This document shows positions 7,155-16,258 of a stretch of DNA of 64,000 nt, in pieces. Below the pieces are notes generated by a model. It saw only the letters and a program-made list of their open reading frames with translations, searched no databases and was not told where the DNA came from. The DNA comes from Shimia_B sp038527375. GTDB taxonomy: Bacteria > Pseudomonadota > Alphaproteobacteria > Rhodobacterales > Rhodobacteraceae. A program made the position numbers and the translations under genes. Position 1 is the first letter of the stretch, and each line of letters starts with the position of its first letter. The stretch is taken from assembly GCA_038527375.1 (NCBI GenBank), contig JBCBFU010000010.1, positions 1 through 64,000 of the forward strand. The letters run 5' to 3'.

Positions 7155-8162
7155 GTGACCCACGGCGCCTACATCCTGGGCTGCGCCGGGACGGCGCTCA
7201 CACCTGACGAGGCCGCGTTCTTTAAAGAAGCGCGGCCTTGGGGCTTTATTCTCTTCCAACGCAATATCGAAACGCCGGAGCAGACCCGCGCGCTGACAGA
7301 TGCTTTGCGTGCCTCCGTGGGCTGGGACGCGCCTGTCCTGATCGATCAGGAAGGCGGACGGGTTCAGCGCATGTGGCCGCCCACGTGGCGCGCCTATCCC
7401 CCCGCGCTGGATCAGGGGCCACTGGGCGCGCGCGCGATGTATCTGCGGTCGCGCCTCATCGCCGAGGAACTCCGCACCATTGGCATCGATACGAACTGTG
7501 CCCCGCTCTGCGATATTGCGCGGGCAGACACCCATCCGTTCCTGCGCAACCGCTGCTACGCGGACTCCGTCGCGGGCGTGATCGATCTGGCCCGCGCGGT
7601 TGTGGCGGGGCAGGGCGACGGAGGCGTCCTGTCGGTAATGAAGCACATGCCCGGCCATGGGCGCTCGCAACTGGACACGCACAAGGCGCTGCCAGTTGTG
7701 ACCGAGAGCGCGCAGACCCTGCGCGACACCGATTTTGCGCCCTTCAAGGCGCTTGCGGGCGCGGTCGGAATGGGGATGACGGCGCATCTGATCTTTGAAG
7801 CCTTCGACCCCGACCTCCCTGCAACGACATCGCAGGTGATGCACGGCGTTTTGCGGGACGAGATTGGTTTTGGTGGCCTCCTGATGACGGACGATCTGTC
7901 GATGGAGGCGCTGTCAGGCTCTGTCGCTGACCGCAGCCGCGCGTCGCTCGATGCGGGATGTGATGTGATCCTGCATTGCAACGGCATCCTGACGGAGATG
8001 GAGGCCGTCGCGACCGAGGCCGGAAAGCTGTCTGCACTGGCCCAAACGCGCGCTGAGGCGGCGCTGGCCCGTCGCCAGACACCCGATGATGTTGACATGG
8101 CAGCCCTCGCCGCGGAATTTGACGCATTACTCGCCAGCCAAGGGGCATCGCAGGCAAGATGA
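7155..8162 (+). CDS. nagZ: Beta-N-acetylhexosaminidase (glycoside hydrolase family 3)
   Basis: 335 residues. Cytoplasmic removal of N-acetylglucosamine from anhydro-muropeptides during cell-wall recycling. GH3 NagZ marks: LIDQEGGRVQR, KHMPGHGRSQLDTH at 163-176 (mobile His-containing loop), and the nucleophile Asp in MTDDLSM at about 246-247. GTG start at 7155, 13 bases after the SPOR gene. The stop overlaps the scpA start (ATGA), which implies translational coupling. Confidence 0.95.
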   Translation: MTHGAYILGCAGTALTPDEAAFFKEARPWGFILFQRNIETPEQTRALTDALRASVGWDAPVLIDQEGGRVQRMWPPTWRAYPPALDQGPLGARAMYLRSRLIAEELRTIGIDTNCAPLCDIARADTHPFLRNRCYADSVAGVIDLARAVVAGQGDGGVLSVMKHMPGHGRSQLDTHKALPVVTESAQTLRDTDFAPFKALAGAVGMGMTAHLIFEAFDPDLPATTSQVMHGVLRDEIGFGGLLMTDDLSMEALSGSVADRSRASLDAGCDVILHCNGILTEMEAVATEAGKLSALAQTRAEAALARRQTPDDVDMAALAAEFDALLASQGASQAR

Positions 8163-8947
8163 GCGAACCGAGCATCCTGGACACCTCCGTCGCCGAACGG
8201 CTCGCTTCCGAGGCGTTGATCGTCGATGTCGACGGGTTCGAGGGGCCGCTCGACCTGCTCCTGACGCTGTCGCGCACGCAAAAGGTCGACCTGCGCAAGA
8301 TCAGCGTGCTGCAATTGGCCGAGCAATATCTAACCTTTGTGGAGAAGGCCAAAGAGCTCAGGATCGAACTGGCTGCTGATTATCTGGTGATGGCGGCGTG
8401 GCTCGCCTTCCTCAAATCGCGTCTGCTCTTGCCGCCTGACCCGACCGAAGAGGGCCCATCAGGCGAAGAATTGGCCGCCCACCTTGCCTTCCAACTTGAG
8501 CGTCTGCAGGCCATGCGCGACGCGTCGGCCCGTTTGATGGGACGCGACCGGCTGGGTCGCGATTTCTTTCAACGCGGCATCACGGAAGAGGTCACACGCT
8601 CGAAACGCGTGACCTATACCGCCACACTGCTGGATCTGATGCAGGCGTATAGCCGCATCCGCACCCGCGACGAATTCCGCCCGCTGGCGTTTGAACGCGA
8701 GAGCGTCTTTACAATGGAACAGGCGCTGGACCGGATGCGGGGCCTGATCGGCTTTGCGGGCGACTGGACCGACCTGCTGAGCTATCTGCCCGACGATTGG
8801 GCGGGCGATCCCAAGCGCAGACGCTCTGCCACGGCGAGCCATTTTGCAGCGATGCTGGAACTGGCCAAAGAGGGCAAGATCGAGCTGCGCCAGTCCGACA
8901 CCTTTGCCCCCGTGCAGATCCGCAAAGCGGAGGTGCCCAATGGCTGA
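8159..8947 (+). CDS. scpA: Segregation and condensation protein A
   Basis: 262 residues, kleisin subunit of the SMC-ScpAB condensin. The N-terminal helix GFEGPLDLLLTLSRTQKVDL (about 24-43) is the SMC-neck binding motif, followed by LAEQYLTFVEKA and a C-terminal winged-helix region. Overlaps nagZ by 4 bases and scpB by 8, so the three are translationally coupled. Confidence 0.95.
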   Translation: MSEPSILDTSVAERLASEALIVDVDGFEGPLDLLLTLSRTQKVDLRKISVLQLAEQYLTFVEKAKELRIELAADYLVMAAWLAFLKSRLLLPPDPTEEGPSGEELAAHLAFQLERLQAMRDASARLMGRDRLGRDFFQRGITEEVTRSKRVTYTATLLDLMQAYSRIRTRDEFRPLAFERESVFTMEQALDRMRGLIGFAGDWTDLLSYLPDDWAGDPKRRRSATASHFAAMLELAKEGKIELRQSDTFAPVQIRKAEVPNG

Positions 8948-9653
8948 CACTCCCGAACAGACGCCCGATCTGCCACCCGAAGTCGGCCCGCGCGAAACCC
9001 TGTTCGAGGCCCCGCCGATTGCCGAACAAGAACGCATGGTCGAGGCGATCCTGTTTGCCAGTGCTGAACCTGTCTCCGTGCGCGAATTGGCAGGCCGTAT
9101 GCCCCACGGGTCGGACCCTGCGGAGGCTATCGTGCACCTGCGCAAACGCTACGAGGGGCGGGGCGTTCACGTCGTGCGCGTGGGCGACGCTTGGGCCATC
9201 CGAACGGCGCCTGATCTTGGCTTCCTGATGCAAAGGGAAACGGTCGAAACCCGCAAGCTCAGCCGGGCCGCGATCGAGACATTGGCCATCGTGGCCTACC
9301 ACCAACCCGTCACCCGCGCCGAGATAGAAGAAATTCGAGGCGTTTCTGTCAGCCGCGGCACCATCGACCAACTCCTTGAATTGGAATGGATTCGTCTGGG
9401 CCGCAGACGGATGACACCCGGACGACCCGTGACCTTTGTTGTAACCGAAGGCTTCCTTGACCATTTTGGATTAGAGACGGCGCGCGACCTGCCGGGGCTC
9501 AAGGAGCTTCGGGCGGCAGGTCTGCTGGACAACCGTCCACCGCCCGGCAGCGACGCGCTGCCCGAGGCATCAGACGACGAAGACCAAGACGACCTGTTTG
9601 AAGACACGGAAACCGAAGACGTTATCGACGATCTCGATGAGGCAGATTTATGA
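8940..9653 (+). CDS. scpB: Segregation and condensation protein B
   Basis: 237 residues, dimeric winged-helix partner of ScpA and SMC. Family marks: MVEAILFASAEPVSVRELA, LSRAAIETLAIVAYHQPVTRAEIEEIRGVSV, RRMTPGRPVTFVVTEGFLDHFGL. The C-terminal tail is strongly acidic (DDEDQDDLFEDTETED). ATG at 8940 lies inside the end of scpA; the frame is open further upstream but that part is the scpA shadow. Confidence 0.95.
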   Translation: MADTPEQTPDLPPEVGPRETLFEAPPIAEQERMVEAILFASAEPVSVRELAGRMPHGSDPAEAIVHLRKRYEGRGVHVVRVGDAWAIRTAPDLGFLMQRETVETRKLSRAAIETLAIVAYHQPVTRAEIEEIRGVSVSRGTIDQLLELEWIRLGRRRMTPGRPVTFVVTEGFLDHFGLETARDLPGLKELRAAGLLDNRPPPGSDALPEASDDEDQDDLFEDTETEDVIDDLDEADL

Positions 9654-9865
9654 ACCAGATCATCAACATGGTAATGCGCATCTTCATGCGCAAAGTCATC
9701 TCTAAGGGGATGGACAAGGGCTTTGAAATGGCCGCCGGATCCCGCAAGAACAAGAACGCGCACGGTGTCAGCGACGAAGATCGGGCCGAAATGCAGCGTA
9801 TGAAAAATGCGCAGAAGCGGTCCAAGCAGGCGATGAAAGTCGGCCGGCGTATCGGTCGTATGTAA
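9650..9865 (+). CDS. Small basic protein of unknown function
   Basis: 71 residues, overlapping the scpB stop by 4 bases (ATGA), so it is co-translated with scpB. N-terminal amphipathic, Met-rich stretch (MNQIINMVMRIFMRKVI) followed by a Lys/Arg-rich charged body ending in KVGRRIGRM. No signal peptide, no cysteines and no known motif. The position corresponds to where tatA often follows scpB in relatives, but the sequence lacks the TatA transmembrane-hinge-amphipathic pattern. Possibly membrane-surface or nucleic-acid associated, by charge only. Confidence 0.75.
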   Translation: MNQIINMVMRIFMRKVISKGMDKGFEMAAGSRKNKNAHGVSDEDRAEMQRMKNAQKRSKQAMKVGRRIGRM

Positions 9866-9871
9866 CGGCGC

Positions 9872-10996
9872 TTAAGCTTTGCGCGTCGCGGCCTCTGTCA
9901 CCATGGCCGCGACCAAGACCACTGCGATCCACGCACACGCTGCTAGGCCCGCCGCATCATAGGCGGGCCGAAACCCGAGCGTCCCGATGGTCACGGCCGC
10001 ATAGGTCACCGCGGAATAGAGACCCAGGATTGCGCCCCGTTGCGCGGGATCAAGCGCCGTTAGCCGCCCGACAATCAAATTCAGGCTCAGGTGGTTGATG
10101 ATGCCCCATCCAAAGCCCACGGCCAGAAGCACCCAAAGCTGGCCCGCGGTCAGTGCAATCGCGCCGTAGATCGTCATCAGGACCGCAAAGACCGCCGGTG
10201 CCGCGCGGCGCGCGCCGATCCGGTCGATTTGGCTGTCCAGCAGAACCGCCGCCCCAAAGCCGCCCCCGTATGTCAGCGCCAGCATCCCGGCGATCCACGT
10301 GGGCGCGCCAAGCTCGGACACGATATGGGGGCCGGTGTAGTTGTAGACCCCGTAGAAGGCGAGCATCGTGAGTCCGGCTGACAACAGCGCCCGCCCGATG
10401 CCCTGAACCCTGAGCGCGCTGAGCGGTGAGGTCCGGTGCCCGCGGGGCACATCGGTGAACTGTGTGGTCGTGGTCCACGCCAACAAGAGCGCGGCAAGAC
10501 CTCCAAGGATCGCAAAGACGCCGCGCCAGCCCACGACTTCCGCCACAACGGCAGACAGGCTTACCCCCGCCACGAGCGAGAGCGTCCATCCCGTCAGGAC
10601 CGTGCCCATGGTCTGCGCGGCGCGTCCGGGCGGCGCCACGACGGCTGCCAATCCGTAAATCGCGGGTAGGGCGGCGCCGGCCCCCATCCCCGCGAGGCCT
10701 TGTGCGAGGCTCAGCCCCGTCAGATTGGGCGTCACAGCCGATCCGATCAGACCAAGGCAAACCGCCGCCAGCGCCCATGTCAGCACGCGATCCGCGCCCA
10801 GACGGTCCGACAGCGGCGCCAGCGCCAGCGCAGACAGCGCCGTCGCCACACCATAGGCCGCAGAGGCGATAAGGACGTCCGCCGGACCCGCCGCCGCCAA
10901 TCCCTTTGCCACGGTCCCAGAAATCGGGGACAGTACGAGCGAATTCGCCCCAATCACGCCGATTGCACATGTCAAAGCCAACACAGAACGCTGCAT
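9872..10996 (-). CDS. MFS transporter (DHA1-like efflux)
   Basis: 374 residues with about 12 hydrophobic segments. The loop LAPLSDRLGADRVLTWAL between helices 2 and 3 is the MFS motif A region. Probably a proton-driven exporter; the substrate is not predictable. ATG at 10996 is preferred over an upstream TTG because GGAG lies about ten bases before it. Divergent from the Lrp-type regulator at 11068, which probably controls it. Ends 6 bases from the convergent 71-residue gene. Confidence 0.85.
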   Translation of the reverse strand: MQRSVLALTCAIGVIGANSLVLSPISGTVAKGLAAAGPADVLIASAAYGVATALSALALAPLSDRLGADRVLTWALAAVCLGLIGSAVTPNLTGLSLAQGLAGMGAGAALPAIYGLAAVVAPPGRAAQTMGTVLTGWTLSLVAGVSLSAVVAEVVGWRGVFAILGGLAALLLAWTTTTQFTDVPRGHRTSPLSALRVQGIGRALLSAGLTMLAFYGVYNYTGPHIVSELGAPTWIAGMLALTYGGGFGAAVLLDSQIDRIGARRAAPAVFAVLMTIYGAIALTAGQLWVLLAVGFGWGIINHLSLNLIVGRLTALDPAQRGAILGLYSAVTYAAVTIGTLGFRPAYDAAGLAACAWIAVVLVAAMVTEAATRKA

Positions 10997-11067
10997 GAGG
11001 AACAAATCTCCGTTTTTCGCGTTAGGGGTTAGCGGATAAAAAAGCTTTTCGAGAAGACAGGATCGTT

Positions 11068-11598
11068 ATGGACGGCGGAAAAACAGATAATCTTCGGCGC
11101 ACGACCCGTTCACGTGACGGCATCGACGACATGGACCGAAAAATATTAGGCGCTCTGGCGGTGGACGCGACCGTTTCCCTGTCCGCCTTGGGGAGCGCCG
11201 TTGGTCTTTCTGCGCCTGCCGTGCATGAACGCGTCAAGCGTTTGCGCGCGACGGGGGTCATTCGCGGTACTGTCGCGGTGCTAGACGGCACGCAAGTGGG
11301 CAGGCCGATCTTGGCCTTTGTCCATGTGGACACCAAGGGCTGGGGCAAGACGCAGCCGATGATCGCACTGACCAGTCTGCCGGAGGTGGAAGAGCTTCAC
11401 TCTGTCACCGGCGATACCTGTGTCATCCTCAAGGTACGGGTCGCCTCGGCACAGGCGCTCGAGGGATTGCTGGCGCGAATCTACGACATCGACGGCGTGC
11501 AATCGACGCGCAGCTACATGGTGCTTTCGACACATCTGGAGCGCACGCCACAGGCAGGCATTACGGGCGACCTCTATGACGGGCCGATCATCCGCTGA
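11068..11598 (+). CDS. Lrp/AsnC-family transcriptional regulator
   Basis: 176 residues. N-terminal winged helix (about 20-67: DMDRKILGALAVDATVSLSALG, LSAPAVHERVKRLRATGVIRG) and C-terminal RAM ligand-binding domain (VEELHSVTGDTCVILKVRV). It has an extra basic N-terminal tail of about 18 residues. Divergent from the MFS gene with about 70 bases between starts. Such pairs in Lrp families usually regulate amino-acid or drug export; the ligand is unknown. Confidence 0.9.
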   Translation: MDGGKTDNLRRTTRSRDGIDDMDRKILGALAVDATVSLSALGSAVGLSAPAVHERVKRLRATGVIRGTVAVLDGTQVGRPILAFVHVDTKGWGKTQPMIALTSLPEVEELHSVTGDTCVILKVRVASAQALEGLLARIYDIDGVQSTRSYMVLSTHLERTPQAGITGDLYDGPIIR

Positions 11599-11610
11599 CC
11601 CGTTCCGGGG

Positions 11611-12696
11611 TCAGGCGCGGAAGTGCTTGGACAGTTTCAGGCCCTGACCCTGATAGTTGGATTTGAGCCCGGCTCCATAGAGCGTCTCTGGCCGCTCGGC
11701 CATGTGTTCATAGACCAGGCGCCCCACCACCTGTCCGTGTTCAAGGACAAAGGGTGCCTCGTGGCACCGAACCTCGAGCACGCCGCGCGAACCCTCGCCG
11801 CCCACCTCTGAGTGGCCAAAGCCCGGATCAAAGAAGCCCGCGTAATGCACCCGGAATTCGCCCACCATGGCAAGGTAGGGCGCCATTTCCGCAGCATAGA
11901 GCGGGGGGATGGTCACGGCCTCTTGGCTGACGAGGATATAGAACGCGCCGGGGTCGAGGATGATCCGCCCGTCCGTGGTGCGAATATCCTCCCAAAACTC
12001 GCGGGGGTCGTAGTGGTTCAGATTGTCGAGGTCGATGACACCGGTATGGGGTTTCGCACGGTACCCGACCAGATCCCCCTCGGCAGGGCGCAGATCGACC
12101 GAAAAGCCCAAGCCGTCGTCAATTGTCGCCAGACCATCGACCAAAGGCGTCTCCGCATGCAGCGCCGTCAAGGCCGCGTCATCAAGTACGGCTTGACCTT
12201 GCCGAAACCGGATCTGGTTGAGCCGCATCCCCGGCCGCACAAGAACCGAGAACGAGCGCGGGCAAATTTCGGCATAAAGCGGACCGGCATAGCCCGGCTG
12301 AATGCGATCGAACTCCACCCCGCCATCTGTGATTGTCCGCGTCAGCAGATCAAGCCGCCCGGTCGAGCTTTTGGCATTGGCGACCGCCTGAATGCCATCG
12401 GGCAGGGACAGCGCCTCCATCAGTGGCACGACGTAGACACAGCCCTTTTCCAGAACAGCGCCGTCGGTCAGGTCGACTTTGTGCATGACAAAATCGTCCA
12501 GCCGGTCGGCGACCTTGCGCCCTTCGCCGGCAAGGAACGACGCGCGCACGCGGTAGGCCGTGGTGCCCAACCGAAGGTCGAGCGATGCCGGTTGAATTTG
12601 TTCAGGAATGATCGCGGGGCTTGCGGTGAGCGCGCCTTTGGCGATCAGCGTTTCGATCATCTGGCTGGGCAGCACACCCGGTGTGGCAGCGGCCAT
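11611..12696 (-). CDS. dcd: 2'-Deoxycytidine 5'-triphosphate deaminase, double-length type
   Basis: 361 residues, about twice a classical Dcd (about 190). Two tandem dUTPase-like beta folds are visible: the first with NAKSSTGRLDLLTR and PGYAGPLYAEI, the second with YAGFFDPGFGHSE and RGVLEVRCHEAPFVLEHGQ. It would convert dCTP to dUTP for thymidylate synthesis. The tandem form is typical of alphaproteobacterial 2'-deoxycytidine 5'-triphosphate deaminases. Lies between the Lrp gene and tRNA-Pro. Confidence 0.88.
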   Translation of the reverse strand: MAAATPGVLPSQMIETLIAKGALTASPAIIPEQIQPASLDLRLGTTAYRVRASFLAGEGRKVADRLDDFVMHKVDLTDGAVLEKGCVYVVPLMEALSLPDGIQAVANAKSSTGRLDLLTRTITDGGVEFDRIQPGYAGPLYAEICPRSFSVLVRPGMRLNQIRFRQGQAVLDDAALTALHAETPLVDGLATIDDGLGFSVDLRPAEGDLVGYRAKPHTGVIDLDNLNHYDPREFWEDIRTTDGRIILDPGAFYILVSQEAVTIPPLYAAEMAPYLAMVGEFRVHYAGFFDPGFGHSEVGGEGSRGVLEVRCHEAPFVLEHGQVVGRLVYEHMAERPETLYGAGLKSNYQGQGLKLSKHFRA

Positions 12697-12736
12697 AGTC
12701 AGACCTTTCGGAACGGGGGGAGGGTGGGTGTAATGG

Positions 12737-12810
12737 TCGGGCTAGCAGGACTCGAACCTGCGACCTTCCGTCCCCCAGACGGACGCGCTACCAGGCTGCG
12801 CCATAGCCCG
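12737..12810 (-). tRNA. tRNA-Pro (GGG anticodon)
   Basis: 74 nt cloverleaf on the minus strand: acceptor CGGGCTA / TAGCCCG plus discriminator A, D-arm with AGCCTGGTAGC, anticodon loop CTGGGGG (anticodon GGG), T-arm GCAGG-TTCGAGT-CCTGC. CCA is not encoded. Confidence 0.97.
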
Positions 12811-12896
12811 ACTGAGGCGCCTCTATACCCGACTTCCACGGTGGTGCAAGGGCCAATCTGCCAGTGATGGAGCCTAGCCATGCTGGGCGCCCAGAC

Positions 12897-13691
12897 CTAG
12901 CGACGGGCGTCCGACGCCATGCGGTCGCGGAGCGCTTGCAACCGGGCAACCAGCGGGGCGAGGGCGTCGGCATCGAGTTGACGTCTTACACGAGGTTTTC
13001 TCAGCAATGCCTTGATCCGAAGGGCATTTTCCTGTGCGGGGGCGAGGCTGTTACCAGCGGATTCCTCCGCAGCCGTGTCCGACACTGCGGCTTGCACAGT
13101 CTCCGGCGTTTCGGCGGCAGGTTTTGGCGAGGTGGCTGCAGTCTCTAGCGGGACAATCTCTTCAAAGCTGAACTCTGGCGTCACATCCTCGGCCATGGGG
13201 GCCTCGGGGGCGTCGGCAACGGGGGTTGCTGCCTCACCCGGGGTTTCAACCTGTTTGTCGGGGGTATCGGCTGCGGCGGAAACCTCACTGGCGCCCGCGT
13301 CGTCGGCCACTTCCGTCGCGACCCCGTCGATCACGTCCTGGCCACCCTCAGGGCCAGCTTCGGGGCGGCGTTCGATGGGCACCACGTTGCTTTCAGGTCC
13401 GGGGATCGCGACGTCATCAATCGCGGGCGACAGGGAGGCCACGTATTTCACGCCACGCTCGCGCAGGATCTTTTGGACGCCTTTGATGGTCAGCCCATCA
13501 TCATGGAGAAGCTTCTTGATCCCGCCCAGCAGCATCATGTCCGAGGGACGGTAATAGCGCCGCCCACCGGCGCGCTTGACGGGTTTGACCTGACTGAACT
13601 TGCTTTCCCAAAACCGCAGGACATGGGCCTGAGTGCCCAGCCAATCCGCCACTTCCGAGATCGTGCGGAACGCGTCGCGCGACTTGGACAT
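12897..13691 (-). CDS. MerR-family transcriptional regulator
   Basis: 264 residues. N-terminal MerR winged helix (about 8-80: FRTISEVADWLGTQAHVLRFWESKF, KRAGGRRYYRPSDM, HDDGLTIKGVQKIL), then a long acidic Ala/Pro/Glu-rich middle and a basic C-terminal helix (RIKALLRKPRVRRQL). The effector is unknown. The start ATG overlaps the ihfA stop (TGATG), so it is coupled to ihfA, as in many alphaproteobacteria. Confidence 0.92.
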   Translation of the reverse strand: MSKSRDAFRTISEVADWLGTQAHVLRFWESKFSQVKPVKRAGGRRYYRPSDMMLLGGIKKLLHDDGLTIKGVQKILRERGVKYVASLSPAIDDVAIPGPESNVVPIERRPEAGPEGGQDVIDGVATEVADDAGASEVSAAADTPDKQVETPGEAATPVADAPEAPMAEDVTPEFSFEEIVPLETAATSPKPAAETPETVQAAVSDTAAEESAGNSLAPAQENALRIKALLRKPRVRRQLDADALAPLVARLQALRDRMASDARR

Positions 13692-13996
13692 CAGCCCTTG
13701 TTGCCTGCGGCGACGCGGTCTTTCATCAGGTGCGAGGGCCGGAAGGTCAGGACCCGTCGGGGCGAGATCGGAACCTCTTCGCCGGTCTTTGGGTTGCGGC
13801 CCACGCGGGCGGCCTTTTCGCGGATCGAGAACGTCCCGAAGGAGCTAATCTTGACCTGCTCGCCTGCGACCAGTGCGTCGGACATGGCGTCCAGCACGCT
13901 TTCGACCAATTGGGAGGATTCATTTCGTGACAACCCGACCTCTCGAAACACCGCTTCGCTGAGGTCCATACGCGTCAAGGTCTTTTGGCTCATCAC
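13691..13996 (-). CDS. ihfA: Integration host factor, alpha subunit
   Basis: 101 residues, HU/IHF DNA-bending protein. Motifs: TLTRMDLSEAVFREVGLSR, VKISSFGTFSIREKAARVGRNPKTGEE with the DNA-intercalating Pro in the arm, ending in the alpha-type basic tail. Part of yceD-rpmF-plsX-fabH-ihfA-merR, with a possible own promoter in the 114-base gap after fabH. Confidence 0.95.
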   Translation of the reverse strand: MMSQKTLTRMDLSEAVFREVGLSRNESSQLVESVLDAMSDALVAGEQVKISSFGTFSIREKAARVGRNPKTGEEVPISPRRVLTFRPSHLMKDRVAAGNKG

Positions 13997-14025
13997 TTCC
14001 CCCCGGAGGTTGCCATCAGTCCCAC

Positions 14026-14055
14026 ACCCTAGTCACAGGGCAAAGCATTGGTCAA
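14026..14055 (-). promoter_or_regulatory. Possible promoter for ihfA
   Basis: On the minus strand TTGACC (14050-14055), an 18-base spacer and TAGGGT (14026-14031), ending 30 bases before the ihfA ATG. A consensus-like -35 with a weak -10. Confidence 0.3.
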
Positions 14056-14110
14056 TATCAAGCACTTGTCCGCACGCCTTAACCGCCACCGCGGTGGGGT
14101 GTCACAGGTA

Positions 14111-15082
14111 TTACAGGCGGAAGACCACCGATCCCCAGGCCAAACCGCCGCCGATTGCGCCCGTCACAACCACATCGCCGGGTTTCAGGCGTCCGTCAGC
14201 CTTGGCCACGGACAGCGCCAGCGGAATCGACGCGGCAGACGTGTTGCCGTGATCTTGGACCGTCACAACCACCTGATCCATCGGCACATTCAGCCGATCC
14301 GCGGTGGATTTCAGGATTCGCAAATTGGCCTGATGGGGCACGATCCACGAAATATCGTCGGTGCTCAGCCCCGCCTTGGCGAGCGCTGTGCGCGCGGTCC
14401 CGGCGAGCTTTTCAACCGCATGGCGGAAGACTTCCTTGCCCTGCATCCGCAAGTGACCGGTGGTCTGGGTGGACACGCCACCGTCGACATAAAGGATGTC
14501 CTTGTGCCGCCCGTCACTGTGCAGCTCGGCCGCGAGGATGCCGGTATCCGTGGGCAGACCGGGACAATCGCGTGCCTCCAGCAGGACAGCGCCCGCGCCG
14601 TCGCCAAAGAGCACGCAGGTCGTACGGTCCTCCCAATCGAGGATGCGCGAGAACGTCTCGGCCCCGATCACCAGCACGCGCTGCGCTTGACCCGACACGA
14701 TCAGGGCGTTCGCGGTGGACATCGCATAGGCAAATCCCGCGCAGACGGCCTGCAGATCAAAGGCAAAGCCGTTGGTCATGCCGAGCTTGGCCTGCACCAT
14801 CGTGGCTGCAGACGGAAAGGTCAGATCAGGGGTAGAGGTCGCGACGAGCACTGCGTCGACCTCGTCCACCTCAACACCCGCATCGGCAAGGGCCGCGCGT
14901 GCGGCGGCGGCACCCATATCCGATGTCGTTTCGCCCTCGGCGGCGAAATGGCGGCGTTCGATCCCCGTGCGGGTGCGAATCCATTCATCGGATGTCTCGA
15001 GCCGATCCTCGAAATCGGAATTTTCAAAGACCCGCTCGGGGAGGTAGTGGCCGATGCCGCGGACGATGGCTCTGAGTGTCAC
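14111..15082 (-). CDS. fabH: 3-Oxoacyl-ACP synthase III
   Basis: 323 residues, condenses acetyl-CoA with malonyl-ACP to start fatty-acid synthesis. Catalytic triad: Cys114 in QAVCAGF, His in VPHQANLRI (about 250), Asn in DHGNTSAASIPLAL (about 280). The start overlaps the end of plsX by 4 bases. Confidence 0.97.
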   Translation of the reverse strand: MTLRAIVRGIGHYLPERVFENSDFEDRLETSDEWIRTRTGIERRHFAAEGETTSDMGAAAARAALADAGVEVDEVDAVLVATSTPDLTFPSAATMVQAKLGMTNGFAFDLQAVCAGFAYAMSTANALIVSGQAQRVLVIGAETFSRILDWEDRTTCVLFGDGAGAVLLEARDCPGLPTDTGILAAELHSDGRHKDILYVDGGVSTQTTGHLRMQGKEVFRHAVEKLAGTARTALAKAGLSTDDISWIVPHQANLRILKSTADRLNVPMDQVVVTVQDHGNTSAASIPLALSVAKADGRLKPGDVVVTGAIGGGLAWGSVVFRL

Positions 15083-16209
15083 GGTTTGCTCTCTCCCTGC
15101 GGGTCCCCGATATCGACAAAGCCCTCGGCCTGCGCGACCCGGGCGGCCAGCCGTTCGCCGAAGCCGGTTGACGACAGTTGGTGCGCCAGCCCGACGGCGG
15201 CTGCAACCCCTGTTGCGTCAGCGGCCCCGTGGGATTTCACGACCGTGCCGTTCAACCCCAGAAACACACCGCCATTCACGCGGCGCGGGTCGATCCGATG
15301 TTTGAGCCGGCGCAAGGACGTATAGGCCATGAGGGCGGCCAACCGGGATATCGGCGTGTGCTTGAAGGCATCGCGCAGCGCGCCTGAAATGAACGAGGCC
15401 GTGCCCTCTGCAGTCTTAAGCGCAATGTTGCCGGTAAAGCCATCGGTGACGATCACGTCCACAGTGTCCGACGGGATCGAGCCGCCTTCGACAAAGCCCA
15501 CATAGTCGAACCGCGCGGCGGCGGCCTGTCCCGCGATCATCTCGCCCGCGACCTTCAATTCCGAGCGGCCCTTGTGGTCTTCGGTCCCGACATTGAGAAG
15601 GCCCACGCGCGGCCGTTCGATGTTGAGCCCGTTGCGGGCATAAGACACGCCCATCAGCGCGTATTGCACGAGATCAGATTCGTCGGCGCGGATATCGGCG
15701 CCGACATCCAGCATGACGTTGAATTTGCCGGGCACGGTCGTGGGCCACAGAATCGCGATTGCGGGGCGGTTCACGCCCGGCAGTTTGCGCAGGCGCACCA
15801 TCGACACGGCCATCAACGCGCCGGTGTTGCCGCAGGAGACGCAGACGTCGGCCTCTTTCTCGCGGACCGAATTGATCGCGGACCACATCGACGTGCCCTT
15901 GCCGTGACGCATGACATGGCTGGGTTTGTCCTCCATCCGCACGACTTCGTCGGCGTGCTTGATGGTGGTGATCTGGTCGATCTTGCGCTTTTCGACGAGG
16001 GGGCGAAGCAGGGGTTCGGGTCCGTGCAGGATGAACCGCAGCTCGGGCGCGCGCTTGGCCGCACGCGCAAGGCCTTTGACGACGACCGCGGGTCCCGCGT
16101 CGCCGCCCATGGCGTCCACCGATATAACAGAGCGCCGCGCCACACCGTCCCCACCCAAGGTTACCCCGCTTGGGGTCGTCACGTCAGAAGGGGCGGGTGT
16201 TTTGGCCAT
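15079..16209 (-). CDS. plsX: Phosphate acyltransferase
   Basis: 376 residues, makes acyl-phosphate from acyl-ACP for glycerophospholipid synthesis. Family marks: SVDAMGGDAGPAVVVKG, SCGNTGALMAVSM, LDVGADIRADESDLVQYALMG, VIVTDGFTGNIALKTAEG. About 25 extra N-terminal residues precede the core; start taken at MAKTPAP. Between rpmF and fabH, the canonical order. Confidence 0.96.
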   Translation of the reverse strand: MAKTPAPSDVTTPSGVTLGGDGVARRSVISVDAMGGDAGPAVVVKGLARAAKRAPELRFILHGPEPLLRPLVEKRKIDQITTIKHADEVVRMEDKPSHVMRHGKGTSMWSAINSVREKEADVCVSCGNTGALMAVSMVRLRKLPGVNRPAIAILWPTTVPGKFNVMLDVGADIRADESDLVQYALMGVSYARNGLNIERPRVGLLNVGTEDHKGRSELKVAGEMIAGQAAAARFDYVGFVEGGSIPSDTVDVIVTDGFTGNIALKTAEGTASFISGALRDAFKHTPISRLAALMAYTSLRRLKHRIDPRRVNGGVFLGLNGTVVKSHGAADATGVAAAVGLAHQLSSTGFGERLAARVAQAEGFVDIGDPQGESKP

Positions 16210-16258
16210 CGGCGAAAGTCACGGATCGCGGGGCTAGCGCGCGGCCCGTGGTGTCAGC

